A stretch of 64,000 nt of DNA from JBFAPK01 sp040676675 (GCF_040676675.1 NZ_JBFAPK010000001.1:372001-436000); one strand, 5' to 3'. Shown: positions 8,738 through 17,846, numbered from the stretch's first letter. Translations and numbers: made by a program. Notes: generated by a model not told the origin, from the sequence alone.

Positions 8738-9538
8738 GTGGACACTGCCGAGAAGACCCGTGTGCTCTCCGACAGCCTTGCCCTGAACCCGCTCGACCCC
8801 AAGGACCTGCTCCAGACCTTCGGGTTGATCGGGGTCTGGGCGATCCTCTTCGCCGAGACCGGGCTGCTGATCGGCTTCTTCTTCCCCGGCGACTCGCTGC
8901 TCTTCCTGGCGGGCGTCGCCGCCTCGCCGGTGGCGGACGCCATCTTCGGCGACGGAACGAAGCTCTCGCTGGCCGGTTTGCTCATCGGCGCCCCGGTCTG
9001 CGCCATCCTCGGCGCCCAGCTCGGCCACTTCCTCGGCGCCCGGTACGGCCGCCGGATGTTCGACCGGCCGAACTCCCGCCTCTTCAAGCGCGAGTACGTC
9101 GAGAAGGCCGAGTACTACTTCGAGAAGTTCGGCCCGGCCAAAGCGGTGGTACTGGCGCGGTTCATCCCGATCGTCCGTACCTTCCTGAACCCGGTGGCCG
9201 GCGTGCTCGGCATGCCCGCCCGTACCTTCCTGGTCTGGAACATCGTCGGCGCGGTGCTCTGGACCGACGGCATCATCCTCATCGGTTACCTGCTCGCCGA
9301 CCGGATCTACGCCGCCATCGGTGACCAGATCGACCACTACATCCTGCCGGTGGTCGCCCTGATCATCGTCATCTCGGTACTGCCGATCTTCTTCGAGTTC
9401 CTGCGGGACCGGAAGGCTCGCCGCCGGGCAGCCGCGGTCACCGTGGTGGCGGCGTCGGGTGCGGCGGGCGCGGCCGAATCGGCGAAGGACGCGATCGAGC
9501 ACCACCAGCGCCACCAGCGCCCCGACGGCGGACGCTGA
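8738..9538 (+). CDS. DedA family membrane protein
   Basis: About 266 residues with several membrane helices and the DedA signatures: the amphipathic ETGLLIGFFFPGDSLLF segment and the FIPIVRTFLNPVAG re-entrant region with its conserved Arg. DedA proteins are inner-membrane lipid scramblases or transporters needed for envelope and proton-motive-force homeostasis. The C-terminal tail is soluble and Ala/His-rich. The start is GTG at 8738 (MDTAEKTRVL...); a GTG two codons earlier at 8732 is equally possible. The gene is separated from pnkp by about 130 bp, and a strong hairpin follows at 9575-9610. Confidence 0.9.
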   Translation: MDTAEKTRVLSDSLALNPLDPKDLLQTFGLIGVWAILFAETGLLIGFFFPGDSLLFLAGVAASPVADAIFGDGTKLSLAGLLIGAPVCAILGAQLGHFLGARYGRRMFDRPNSRLFKREYVEKAEYYFEKFGPAKAVVLARFIPIVRTFLNPVAGVLGMPARTFLVWNIVGAVLWTDGIILIGYLLADRIYAAIGDQIDHYILPVVALIIVISVLPIFFEFLRDRKARRRAAAVTVVAASGAAGAAESAKDAIEHHQRHQRPDGGR

Positions 9539-9574
9539 ACCGCTTCCGAGCGGACGCACACGCGGCGAACCGAC

Positions 9575-9610
9575 CGACGGCCTCGGGCTCCACGGAGTCC
9601 GGGGCCGTCG
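9575..9610 (+). terminator. hairpin terminator after the DedA gene
   Basis: CGACGGCCTCGG (9575-9586) pairs with CCGGGGCCGTCG (9599-9610), 11 of 12 positions, around a 12-base loop, 36 bp after the dedA-like stop. There is no T tract. Confidence 0.65.
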
Positions 9611-10151
9611 CGTTCCGGCGAGTAATGGGACCGCCGCGGCGAGGTGCGCGGGGCTCGGCCGCGAGGGCCCGCTCGGGTGGCGTGGGTACGGCACGACGAC
9701 ATGGCCGTCGAGCCGTCACCGACTCCACGGCGGGTAGGAGCGCCGCACGGATGGCAGGTCCGAACCGGACGGGCACTCCCACCGAAGTCGCGAGTCGGCG
9801 AGACCGCCCGTCGCCGAAGTCGCCCGTCGACGGAGCGACGACCACGACGACGGTCGGCGGGTCCGGCCGCGTACGTCCACCGCGCGTGGGTCCACTCACG
9901 CGCGGGTCACCGCCGGCGCGCGCCCGATGCGGGCGCGGGACCAACTGTCGCGGCGCGGCCGGCGGGGACAGCCGTCGCGGTACCCCGAGACGGAGCCGCC
10001 TGCCGTGACGTGGCGGCGGAACCCGGGCAGGCTTGTCAGCCGGGACGTCGCGCGTCCCGTCAGGTACCGCCGGGTCGCCCCGTCCGCCGACCTGTACCGA
10101 ACCGCCTGGCGCCGCCCGCGGACGGGGGACACCAGACGGGTCGGACGAAGG
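9611..10151. other. 541-bp intergenic region with no supported gene
   Basis: Open frames exist on both strands, but they are Arg/Pro-rich, lack ribosome binding sites and have no recognisable domain, as expected from very high GC. The only structures seen are a small hairpin CGGGACG / CGTCCCG (10041-10047 and 10053-10059), about 95 bp past the ArsR stop, which could terminate that minus-strand gene, and short alternating CGTCG-type repeats. Confidence 0.5.
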
Positions 10152-10529
10152 TCAGCGAGCCTTCTTGGTGGCCCGCTTGCGCGGCGGGGTGAGCAGATCG
10201 GCGATCGTGGCGATCGCCGTCGGCACCAGCCGGTAGTAGGCCCACACGCCGCGCTTCTCCCGCTCCAGCAGGCCAGCCTCGGTGAGGATGCGCAAGTGGT
10301 GGCTCACCGTCGGCTGCGAGAGGCCGAGCGGCGCGGTCAGGTCACAGACGCACGCCTCGCCCTCGGGCGCCGACTGGATGAGGCTGAGCAGCCGCAGCCG
10401 GGCGGGGTCGGCAAGGGCCTTCAAGACCCCCGCGAGACGCTCGGCGTCAGCACGTTCGATTGGCTCGCCGGCAAGCGGCGAGATCTGAGGCATAGTCATT
10501 TCAGCCAACGCAGTTCCCACGTATTCCAT
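10152..10529 (-). CDS. ArsR/SmtB family transcriptional regulator
   Basis: A 125-residue winged-helix repressor. The core matches ArsR: LAGVLKALADPARLRLLSLI, a CVCDL motif at the start of helix alpha-3, then LSQPTVSHHLRILTEAGLL and the wing EKRGVWAYYRLVP. The two cysteines in CVC are in the place that binds As(III), Cd or Pb in several ArsR/CmtR-type sensors, so a thiol-metal ligand is plausible, although no resistance gene is adjacent. The C-terminus is Lys/Arg-rich (RKRATKKAR). Start choice is uncertain: ATG at 10529, with internal ATGs at 10499 and 10493. Confidence 0.88.
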   Translation of the reverse strand: MEYVGTALAEMTMPQISPLAGEPIERADAERLAGVLKALADPARLRLLSLIQSAPEGEACVCDLTAPLGLSQPTVSHHLRILTEAGLLEREKRGVWAYYRLVPTAIATIADLLTPPRKRATKKAR

Positions 10530-10586
10530 CCTTCCACCAGCAGCATCGACCCGCCTGCATATCAGCAGATCCGAATCGGCAAACTT

Positions 10587-11126
10587 TTAGGCCACTAGGC
10601 CGAGGTCAGCCAACGTATAGGCCGCTCGGTATGGCAGTCCGGCCGCTCGCACCACGTCGCCCGCGCCACGATCAACAATAACGGCCACACCCACCACCTC
10701 GGCCCCCGCCTCCTGCAACGCCTCGACCGCGGTCAGCACACTGCCTCCCGTCGTCGAGGTGTCCTCGACCGCCAGAACCCGGCGGCCGACCACGTCCGGA
10801 CCCTCGATCCGTCGCTGCAAGCCGTGCGTCTTTTCGGCCTTGCGAACCACGAAGGCGTCCAACTCGCGCCCGGTCGCCGCAGCGCCGTGCAACATCGAGG
10901 TCGCCACCGGGTCCGCACCCAACGTCAGGCCGCCAACCGCATCGAACTCCCAGTCCGCGGTGAGGTCGAGCATCACCCGCCCCACCAACGGTGCCGCCGC
11001 GTGATGAAGCGTCACGCGCCGCAGATCGACATACCAGTCCGCTTCGCGACCCGAGGACAACACCACCCGTCCATGCACCACGGCAAGGTCAGTGATGAAT
11101 TTACGCAGGTCGTCGTGGTCCCCCAT
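10587..11126 (-). CDS. pyrE: orotate phosphoribosyltransferase
   Basis: Converts orotate and PRPP to orotidine monophosphate in de novo pyrimidine synthesis; cytosolic dimer. The PRPP-binding motif VLAVEDTSTTGGS is intact, and the N-terminal READWYVDLRRVTLH and GLTLGADPVA segments match PyrE. The 179-residue length from ATG 11126 is normal. An in-frame ATG three codons upstream (11135) is less likely because it would add only MCD. The ATG lies a few bases after a possible -10 region, which may mean a short or absent leader. The other pyr genes are not in the window, so this is the usual stand-alone actinobacterial pyrE. Confidence 0.95.
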   Translation of the reverse strand: MGDHDDLRKFITDLAVVHGRVVLSSGREADWYVDLRRVTLHHAAAPLVGRVMLDLTADWEFDAVGGLTLGADPVATSMLHGAAATGRELDAFVVRKAEKTHGLQRRIEGPDVVGRRVLAVEDTSTTGGSVLTAVEALQEAGAEVVGVAVIVDRGAGDVVRAAGLPYRAAYTLADLGLVA

Positions 11127-11316
11127 GTCGCACAAGGGTACTGCGCAAGTCTGGATGCCGGACGCTGGGTCTGCCCGGACACACCCCGAAGGCGGTACCG
11201 GGGCAGCAAAAACGAGCGCGAACGGCTACGTTCCGTAATGGAACGTTGCCTCACCCCGTCGACCTGGCGGCCGTTTTTGATCATGGCCTGGGCGGTGGCG
11301 GTACCGCCCCGTCTGG

Positions 11317-12180
11317 TCACGCCACGTCGCGGCCGATCCGCCCGCGGGTGTCCCCGGCGACCCGGCGCAGCAGCCCGGCGGGGCTGTGCCGCAGGCCGAA
11401 GACGGCCAGCTTGTACTTCCAGTCCGGGACGCTGATCAACTTGCCTTTTTGCAGGTCACGAAGGGCATCCCGGACCACGTCGTCAGCCTGGAGCCAGAGC
11501 CACGGCGGGGTCTTGGACATGTCGATCCCGGCTCGGTCGTGGAACTCGGTACGGACGTAGCCGGGGCAGAGCGCCATCACGCGTACGCCCTGGGAGCGCA
11601 CCGAGAGGGCCACCGACTCGCTGAAATTGGTCACCCAGGCCTTGCTCGCGGAGTACGTCGAGCCGGGCATGAGCGCCCCGAAGCCGGCCACGGAAGAGAC
11701 ATTTATCACTGCCCCGCGTCCGCGTGCGGTCATCGACGGCAGGGCCGCGCGGGTCAGCCGCATGACGGCGTGCACGTTGAGCCGCAGCAGCCGCGCCTCG
11801 TCCTCCGGGTCCGACCGGACGAAGGACCGGTTCAGGCTGATACCGGCGCTGTTGACGAGCAGGTCGAACGGCTCGCGTAGTCGCTCGGACACCACCGCGC
11901 AGCCGTCGTCAGTGGACAGGTCGGCCGGCAGCGGGTCGGCCGGAACGCCGTACCGCCCGGTCAGCTCGGCGGCGGAGCCGGCGAGGCGCTCCCCGTCCCG
12001 CGCCACGAGGACCAGCGCGTACCCGTCCGCCGCGAGCCGCCGCGCGAAGGCCGCCCCGATCCCCGCGGTGGCGCCGGTGACCAAGGCCCGGGGCCGCGCG
12101 CCGGCGGACTCCGGTACGCCGCCCACCGGTGCCGCGGCCGCCGAGTTCGAGGGGGGCGGCGGCTCGGGCGCTGCGGTCAC
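11317..12180 (-). CDS. short-chain dehydrogenase/reductase
   Basis: 287 residues with an Ala/Pro-rich N-terminal extension of about 28 residues, then a classical SDR core: cofactor motif TGATAGIG, NSAG, the catalytic Ser region INVSSVAGFG and YSASK with the catalytic Tyr and Lys present. The fold and the LMPGSTYSASKAWVTNFSES region resemble the SDR group that includes DltE-like and acyl-chain reductases; the substrate is unknown. It starts at GTG with GAGGAG 6 bases before. The stop of the upstream membrane-protein gene is only 10 bp away, so these minus-strand genes are probably co-transcribed. Confidence 0.9.
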   Translation of the reverse strand: MTAAPEPPPPSNSAAAAPVGGVPESAGARPRALVTGATAGIGAAFARRLAADGYALVLVARDGERLAGSAAELTGRYGVPADPLPADLSTDDGCAVVSERLREPFDLLVNSAGISLNRSFVRSDPEDEARLLRLNVHAVMRLTRAALPSMTARGRGAVINVSSVAGFGALMPGSTYSASKAWVTNFSESVALSVRSQGVRVMALCPGYVRTEFHDRAGIDMSKTPPWLWLQADDVVRDALRDLQKGKLISVPDWKYKLAVFGLRHSPAGLLRRVAGDTRGRIGRDVA

Positions 12181-12190
12181 GAACGTCTCC

Positions 12191-12838
12191 TCAGCTGGGC
12201 GGGACGCCGGCGGTGGGGTACTGGTCCTGCCCGGTGAACATCCGTGGTCCGGCCGGTGACCGGTTGAAGAACTCGTTCGCTCCGGGAAGCGCCAGCAGTA
12301 CGGCTACCACAAGGTAACCGAGCGCCTGTGCCGCCGAAAGTCCCGCCCCGAGCGGGACCCACCAGGACGGGTACGACTCGGTGAGCGCCGCGAGGAGCTG
12401 CGGGGCGGTCGGGTCGGCGCCGGTGGGCCACTCGACGGCGCGCTGCACCACGATCAGCGCCAGCCCCCAGCAGCCGCAGAGCAGGCCGAGCAGGCAGACC
12501 ACCCAGGTGGCGACCCGGGCGTTCCGCCGGCCCCGCCAGTCGCCGGCGGCCAGGACGAGCAGCAGGCCGGCGACCGCGACGGCGACCACCGAGGCGGCGA
12601 TGAGGCCGCCCCGCAGCGCGTCGACGACCCCGTCGATGTCCGACCGCTCGGCGCCGTCGGCTTCGGCGGCCTGCCGGAACCGCGTCACGATCCCGTCCAG
12701 ACTCGCGAGTACCGCGACGGCATGTCCGAGTCCGACGGCGGCCATGAGGCCGAGCAGGCCCACCGCGGCGACCACCGGGGCCCGCCGGATCGGGACCGGG
12801 GGCGTCCCGCCAGGGGCCGGATTTCCTGGGTACGACAC
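12191..12838 (-). CDS. four-helix membrane protein, paralogue of the upstream gene
   Basis: 215 residues with a short Pro-rich N-terminus, four predicted membrane helices (about 22-46, 78-99, 110-130 and 160-184) and a soluble tail. The end of the last helix (LALPGANEFFNR) matches LALPASNAFFRK in the upstream protein, and the overall topology is the same, so the two are probably tandem paralogues. No functional domain is recognised. GTG start; its ribosome binding region lies in the 3' arm of a perfect 16-bp inverted repeat (12842-12889), which may control translation. Confidence 0.7.
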   Translation of the reverse strand: MSYPGNPAPGGTPPVPIRRAPVVAAVGLLGLMAAVGLGHAVAVLASLDGIVTRFRQAAEADGAERSDIDGVVDALRGGLIAASVVAVAVAGLLLVLAAGDWRGRRNARVATWVVCLLGLLCGCWGLALIVVQRAVEWPTGADPTAPQLLAALTESYPSWWVPLGAGLSAAQALGYLVVAVLLALPGANEFFNRSPAGPRMFTGQDQYPTAGVPPS

Positions 12839-12841
12839 GAG

Positions 12842-12889
12842 AGATCCCCCCGAGTAGTCCGTCCTACTGGAACCTACTCGGGGGGATCT
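12842..12889 (-). promoter_or_regulatory. 16-bp perfect inverted repeat covering a ribosome binding site
   Basis: AGATCCCCCCGAGTAG (12842-12857) and its exact complement CTACTCGGGGGGATCT (12874-12889) flank a 16-base loop. On the minus strand the downstream arm GGGGGGATCT ends 3 bases before the GTG at 12838 and would serve as its Shine-Dalgarno region. The hairpin can therefore terminate the upstream gene, occlude the next start, or both. Confidence 0.7.
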
Positions 12890-12925
12890 TCGGCAACTCC
12901 GCTTTCGCGGTATCGACCCGCCGGA

Positions 12926-13795
12926 TCAGTGCGACGGCGGCGACGGCGGGCCGGCGGGCGGCTCGCCCGACGGTGCCGGCGGCTGCGACGAGTCGGCCGG
13001 CGGGCCGCTCGACGGCGGCGCCGGCTGGCCGGGGATCTGCGGGTGGCCCGGCGCCTGCGGCTGGTCCGGCGCCTGGTACTGCGCGGGCGTCGAGGGGTAG
13101 CCGGGCTCGCCCGGGGCCGACGGATAGCCGGGCGCGCCCTGGTAGCCGGGCGCCCCGGACTGCGGGTACGACGGGTAGGCGGGGTAGGCGGCGCCCGGCA
13201 CCGGCGGCTCCCAGGCGGGCGCGGCCGGCTTGCGGAAGAACGCGTTCGAGGCGGGCAGCGCCAACAGGATCAGCGCGGCCACGAGCGCGATCATGCTGAT
13301 CACCGCGAGGGTCGTGGTGACCGCCTGGTACCAGGCGGGCAGCACCTCCTCGAGGCGGCGCTGGACCTCGGCGGCGCTCGGCATGTCGGCGCTGGTCGAG
13401 CCGGTGTCGAAGCCGGTCAGCGCGTTGCCGGCCAGCCCCACCACGTTGCAGCAGAGGGCGAGGCCGCCGAGGGACCAGGTCACGATGCGGGCGACGTTCT
13501 TGCCGCGGTTGTTCAGGAACGCGAGCACCACGAGCCCGGCGGCGAGGAGCAGGCCGACGATCGCCCCGCCGATGGCTCCGCCCGTGGCCGCCCCGGTCAC
13601 GAAGCCAGAGGCGCCCTCGGCCGAGGTACCGGAGTAGAGCTCCCGGTACACCTCCTGGACCTTCGAGACCGTGGAAAGCGACAGGATCTGGCTGATCACC
13701 TGTACCACCGCGCAGAGGATGAGCAGGTAGCTCGAGATCGTCACGGTGACCGGTCGGGAAGTGGCGGGTGGCCCGGCCGATGGGGGTACCGACAC
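12926..13795 (-). CDS. four-helix membrane protein with proline-rich C-terminal tail
   Basis: 289 residues. Four predicted membrane helices fall in the first 190 residues (TVTISSYLLILCAVV..., a Gly/Ala-rich second helix, a third with CCNVVGLAGNALTG, a fourth ending LALPASNAFF). The last 100 residues are a disordered Pro/Gly/Ser/Tyr tail with GYPS and AP repeats. The start is GTG at 13795, preceded by AGGAGGG. It shares topology and the end-of-helix-4 motif with the next gene. Such tails are common in actinobacterial envelope and division proteins, but no specific role can be given. Confidence 0.7.
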   Translation of the reverse strand: MSVPPSAGPPATSRPVTVTISSYLLILCAVVQVISQILSLSTVSKVQEVYRELYSGTSAEGASGFVTGAATGGAIGGAIVGLLLAAGLVVLAFLNNRGKNVARIVTWSLGGLALCCNVVGLAGNALTGFDTGSTSADMPSAAEVQRRLEEVLPAWYQAVTTTLAVISMIALVAALILLALPASNAFFRKPAAPAWEPPVPGAAYPAYPSYPQSGAPGYQGAPGYPSAPGEPGYPSTPAQYQAPDQPQAPGHPQIPGQPAPPSSGPPADSSQPPAPSGEPPAGPPSPPSH

Positions 13796-14029
13796 GGCTC
13801 TCCCTCCTATCTGACTCGTCGCTGCCGTCCGAGCGGCCCGAGCGAGATCCACGGAACAACAAGGGTCGAGCGCACGTCCCGGAAGGCCAGGCCCTCGAAG
13901 ACGCGCGCCGGTGCAGGGGAACACCGTATCGATACCCGGCAAGCGCGCCAGGTCAAACCGCCGCCGGGCGGCACACCGTGGCCGAACCGGTACGTCGGGT
14001 GGCGCCGGCGCCCGGGCCGCCGCACCCGG

Positions 14030-14557
14030 TCACCACCGCACCACCGTCGCGGTCCGAACCAGCTCACCGGCCTGCGGGTACGCGTGCCAGGTCCGCCAGC
14101 CCACCGTCCCGCCGCGCCCGCCCCGGCCGCGTTCCTGGTGCTCGGGGAAGCGCACCCGGAGGGCGGTGATCGCCTCCGGGCCGCCGGGGAAGACGCCGAC
14201 CAGCGCGGCCGGGTCGTCGGCCAGCGCGGCGCGCAGCGCGGCGACCCGACGGCCGAACTCCGCCCCGGCGAACCGCAGCACCCGGGCGGAGAAGTGGTAC
14301 CGGCCGTCGGGCTCGCGCAGCGTGCCGGGCAGGCTCGGCCGGGTACCCGGCAGGCAGGCGACCGTCTCGGTGCGGCCCGTACCGGCCGCGGTCAGCAGCA
14401 CCTGGTGCGACGCGCCGAGCAGCCGGAGCCCCACCACCACCCGGCCCGGACCGGTCACGTCCAGCCCGTGCAGGGCGGGCAGCTCGACGTCGTCGAGCGT
14501 GAGGCTGAGGTCGGCGGCCCGACTGTCGGCGTACGGGGTGTCCAGGGTGACGATCAT
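14030..14557 (-). CDS. DUF2617 family protein
   Basis: About 175 residues, starting MIVTLDTPYADSRAADLSL, which is characteristic of the DUF2617 family found in high-GC actinobacteria. It is soluble, with many beta-strand-like segments and no signal peptide or membrane helix. The function of the family is unknown. ATG at 14557 is chosen because the family-typical N-terminus begins there; an in-frame start ten codons upstream is possible. No clear ribosome binding site is visible. Confidence 0.8.
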   Translation of the reverse strand: MIVTLDTPYADSRAADLSLTLDDVELPALHGLDVTGPGRVVVGLRLLGASHQVLLTAAGTGRTETVACLPGTRPSLPGTLREPDGRYHFSARVLRFAGAEFGRRVAALRAALADDPAALVGVFPGGPEAITALRVRFPEHQERGRGGRGGTVGWRTWHAYPQAGELVRTATVVRW

Positions 14558-14621
14558 GTTGCGGTAGACGGTAACAACCGGACGCACCGGTCCGGCGGTA
14601 CGCGAGCCGGCGGGGTCGTGG

Positions 14622-15005
14622 TCAGGGTGTACCGGCGGTGAGCTGGCGGACGGCGTACTCGGCCAGGCTGACCCGGTGGCGCAGGCAGCCGTGGGCGGTG
14701 GTGAACTCCGAGTGGTCGCGGGTCAACGACTCCCAGGCGGCCCGCCCGGCGGCCGGGTCGAACCGGGACAATAGCGTGGCCGCGTACGCCCTGCCGGCGG
14801 GCGAGCCGTGCGCGAGCAGCCAGGCGAGCCGGGGCTGGAGCTCCTCGACCCGGTGCGGCAGGGCCGCCTCGACGGCCAGGTACGCCTCGGTCACCGGTAG
14901 CAGCTGGCCGGCGAAGCCCACCCCGGCGAACGCGACGGTCTCGGCGGCGGCCAGTTCCCGTACCGCCGCCGCGAGTCCGTCGCTCGACTGCGCGGTCCCG
15001 GCCAT
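14622..15005 (-). CDS. conserved-looking hypothetical protein
   Basis: 127 residues, predicted all-helical and soluble, with Ala/Leu-rich amphipathic helices such as LPHRVEELQPRLAWLLAHG and two central His/Cys-containing helices near the end (TTAHGCLRHRV). The helix pairs could be HEAT-like, but this is only a pattern impression. Codon bias is strongly coding. The gene lies 16 bases upstream of no other start and is separated from clpB by about 110 bp, both on the minus strand. Function unknown. Confidence 0.6.
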   Translation of the reverse strand: MAGTAQSSDGLAAAVRELAAAETVAFAGVGFAGQLLPVTEAYLAVEAALPHRVEELQPRLAWLLAHGSPAGRAYAATLLSRFDPAAGRAAWESLTRDHSEFTTAHGCLRHRVSLAEYAVRQLTAGTP

Positions 15006-15119
15006 GCGTACATCTTTCCCTGGTCGGGCGGTCCCGACACGGGAGTCCGCGTGATCGCCGCGGCACCGGCGCGGCGCGCCGGTGCCGCTCCCCGACCACG
15101 TGGACCAGGGTCGGGCGGG

Positions 15120-17711
15120 TCAGGCGGCGCTCACCGTCAGCCCGTCCTTGTCGTCGTCCAGACCGACCCGGACCACGTCGCCGTCGCGCACCTCGCCGGA
15201 GAGGAGCGCCTTGGCCAGCCGGTCCCCGATCGCCGACTGCACCAGCCGGCGCAGCGGCCGGGCGCCGTAGATCGGGTCGTACCCGTGCTCGGCCAGCCAG
15301 ACGCGGGCGGCGTCGCTGACGTCGAGGGTGAGCCGGCGGTCCGCCAGCCGCCGGCGCAGCCGGTCGAGCTGGATGTCCACGATGGAGCGCAGCTGCTCGC
15401 CCGCGAGCGCGGCGAAGACGACGATGTCGTCCAGCCGGTTCAGGAACTCGGGCTTGAAGTGCGAGCGCACCACGGCCAGCACCGCCTCCCGGCGCTGCTC
15501 CTCCGTCAGGGTCAGGTCGGAGATCACCGACGAGCCGAGGTTGGAGGTGAGGATCAGGATCGCGTTGCGGAAGTCGACGGTACGGCCCTGGCCGTCGGTG
15601 AGCCGGCCGTCGTCGAGCACCTGGAGCAGCACGTCGAAGACGTCCGGGTGGGCCTTCTCGACCTCGTCCAGCAGGATCACCGAGTACGGCCGGCGGCGCA
15701 CCGCCTCGGTCAGCTGGCCGCCCTCCTCGTAGCCGACGTACCCGGGCGGGGCACCGACGAGCCGGGCCACCGAATGCTTCTCGGCGTACTCGCTCATGTC
15801 GATGCGTACCATCGCCCGCTCGTCGTCGAAGAGGAACTCGGCGAGCGCCTTGGCCAGCTCGGTCTTGCCCACACCGGTCGGGCCGAGGAAGAGGAAGCTG
15901 CCCGTCGGCCGGTCCGGGTCGGCGACCCCGGCGCGCGAGCGGCGTACCGCGTCGGAGACCGCGCCGACCGCCTCGGCCTGCCCGACCACCCGGGCCGACA
16001 GCGAGGACTCCATCCGCAGCAGCTTGGCGGTCTCGCCCTCCATCAGCCGCCCGGCCGGGATGCCGGTCCAGGAGGCGACGACCGTGGCGATGTCGTCGGC
16101 GCCGACCTCCTCCTTGAGCATCGCGCCGTCGGCCTGCAACACGGCCAGCTCGGCCTCGGCCCGGGCGAGGTCGCCCTGGAGCGCGGGGATGCGGCCGTAC
16201 CGCAGCTCGGCCGCCCGCTCCAGCTCGCCGTCGCGCTCCGCGCGCTCGGCCTCGCCGCCGAGCCGCTCCAGCTCCTCCTTGGCCGTCGAGATCCGGGTGA
16301 TGTGCTCCTTCTCCAGCTTCCACCGCTCGCTGAGGGCGGTGAGCTGCTCGCGCCGGTCGGCCAGCTCCTTGCGCAGCCGTTCGAGCCGCTCGGCCGAGGC
16401 CGCGTCGGGCTCCTTGGCGAGCGCCATCTCCTCGATCTCCAGCCGGCGTACCGCCCGCTCGATCTCGTCCACCTCGACCGGCCGCGAGTCGATCTCCATG
16501 CGGAGCCGGGAGGCCGACTCGTCGACCAGGTCGATGGCCTTGTCCGGCAGGAACCGGTCGGTGATGTACCGGTCGGAGAGGGTGGCGGCGGCGACCAGTG
16601 CGGCGTCGGTGATCCGGACGCCGTGGTGCACCTCGTAGCGCTCCTTGAGGCCGCGCAGGATGCCGATGGTGTCCTCGATGGTCGGCTCGCCGACCACGAC
16701 CGGCTGGAAGCGGCGCTCCAGCGCCGGGTCCTTCTCGATGTTCTCCCGGTACTCGTCGAGCGTGGTCGCGCCGACCATGCGCAGCTCGCCGCGGGCCAGC
16801 ATCGGCTTGAGCATGTTGCCGGCGTCCAGCGAACCCTCGCTCTTGCCGGCACCGACCACGGTGTGCAACTCGTCGAGGAACGTGATGACCTGGCCGTCCG
16901 AGTTCTTGATCTCTTCGAGCACGGACTTGAGCCGCTCCTCGAACTGACCCCGGTACTGCGCGCCGGCCACCATCGCGCCCAGGTCGAGCGAGACCAGCTT
17001 CTTGTCGCGCAGTGACTCCGGCACGTCGCCGGCGACGATGCGCTGGGCCAGGCCCTCGACGATCGCGGTCTTGCCGACGCCGGGCTCGCCGATGAGCACC
17101 GGGTTGTTCTTCGTACGCCGGGAGAGCACCTGGATGACGCGGCGGATCTCCGAGTCGCGGCCGATGACCGGGTCGATCTTGCCTTCCCGGGCGCGCTCGG
17201 TCAGGTCGACGCCGTACTTCTCCAGGGCCTGGTAGGTCTGCTCGGGGTCGGCGGTGGTGACCCGCCGGTCGCCGCCCCGTACCGTCGGGAACGCCGCGAC
17301 CAGGTTCTCCTCGGTCGCCCCGGCGGCCTTGAGCGCCTGCGCCACCACGCCGCCCACCCGGGCGAGGCCGGCGAGCAGGTGCTCCGTCGAGGTGTACTCG
17401 TCGCCGAGCGGGCGGGCGATCTGCTCGGCCGCGCCGATGGCGTTGACGAACTCGCGGGACAGGGTCGGCTCGGCGACGCTGGCGCCGCGGGCGGCCGGCA
17501 GGTTCTCCACGGCCCGCGCGGCGGAGCGGCGGATGTCAGCCGAGTTGGCGCCGACGGCGCGCAGCAGCCCGGCCGCGGTCGAACCGCCGGTGTCCAGCAG
17601 TGAGAGAAGCAGGTGCCAAGGTTCCACGGTGGCGTGCCCGCGCTGGTTGGCCAGGGCGACCGCACCGGTGATGACTTCGCGGCTCTTGGTGGTAAGGCGT
17701 TCGGTGTTCAT
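15120..17711 (-). CDS. clpB: ATP-dependent chaperone ClpB
   Basis: 863 residues, the normal ClpB length. Disaggregase that threads aggregated proteins through its pore together with DnaK/DnaJ/GrpE. Visible are the Clp N-domain (MNTERLTTKSREVI...), the first AAA+ module with Walker A GEPGVGKTA (208-216), a coiled-coil middle domain rich in Glu/Arg/Leu (about 400-520), and the second AAA+ module with GPTGVGKTE (about residue 606-614) and FKPEFLNRLDDIV. No ClpP-binding IGF/IGL loop was noticed, which fits ClpB rather than ClpC. The start is ATG 17711. A HAIR operator lies upstream at 17756-17776, so HspR repression is expected. Confidence 0.97.
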   Translation of the reverse strand: MNTERLTTKSREVITGAVALANQRGHATVEPWHLLLSLLDTGGSTAAGLLRAVGANSADIRRSAARAVENLPAARGASVAEPTLSREFVNAIGAAEQIARPLGDEYTSTEHLLAGLARVGGVVAQALKAAGATEENLVAAFPTVRGGDRRVTTADPEQTYQALEKYGVDLTERAREGKIDPVIGRDSEIRRVIQVLSRRTKNNPVLIGEPGVGKTAIVEGLAQRIVAGDVPESLRDKKLVSLDLGAMVAGAQYRGQFEERLKSVLEEIKNSDGQVITFLDELHTVVGAGKSEGSLDAGNMLKPMLARGELRMVGATTLDEYRENIEKDPALERRFQPVVVGEPTIEDTIGILRGLKERYEVHHGVRITDAALVAAATLSDRYITDRFLPDKAIDLVDESASRLRMEIDSRPVEVDEIERAVRRLEIEEMALAKEPDAASAERLERLRKELADRREQLTALSERWKLEKEHITRISTAKEELERLGGEAERAERDGELERAAELRYGRIPALQGDLARAEAELAVLQADGAMLKEEVGADDIATVVASWTGIPAGRLMEGETAKLLRMESSLSARVVGQAEAVGAVSDAVRRSRAGVADPDRPTGSFLFLGPTGVGKTELAKALAEFLFDDERAMVRIDMSEYAEKHSVARLVGAPPGYVGYEEGGQLTEAVRRRPYSVILLDEVEKAHPDVFDVLLQVLDDGRLTDGQGRTVDFRNAILILTSNLGSSVISDLTLTEEQRREAVLAVVRSHFKPEFLNRLDDIVVFAALAGEQLRSIVDIQLDRLRRRLADRRLTLDVSDAARVWLAEHGYDPIYGARPLRRLVQSAIGDRLAKALLSGEVRDGDVVRVGLDDDKDGLTVSAA

Positions 17712-17755
17712 GGGCTCCCCTGATCGGCGTGTCCACTGATGTCGACACAACCAGA

Positions 17756-17776
17756 CTTGAGCCTATTCCACTCAAC
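17756..17776. promoter_or_regulatory. HAIR operator (HspR binding site) upstream of clpB
   Basis: CTTGAGC-N7-ACTCAAC matches the HAIR consensus CTTGAGT-N7-ACTCAAG at 12 of 14 positions. It lies 45 bp upstream of the clpB ATG. The HspR gene that should read it is in this window at 23331-23774. Confidence 0.85.
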
Positions 17777-17846
17777 TCTCACCCTGTGACCCGCATCACT
17801 CTATTAGTGGGCCTCGCTCCGCTCGGGCGGCTCGCGCGCCTGGAGA

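Noticed and set aside
9611..10151. Several 80-180-codon open frames in the gap between the DedA and ArsR genes
   Set aside because: Arg/Pro-rich, no ribosome binding sites, no motifs, and mutually overlapping on both strands.
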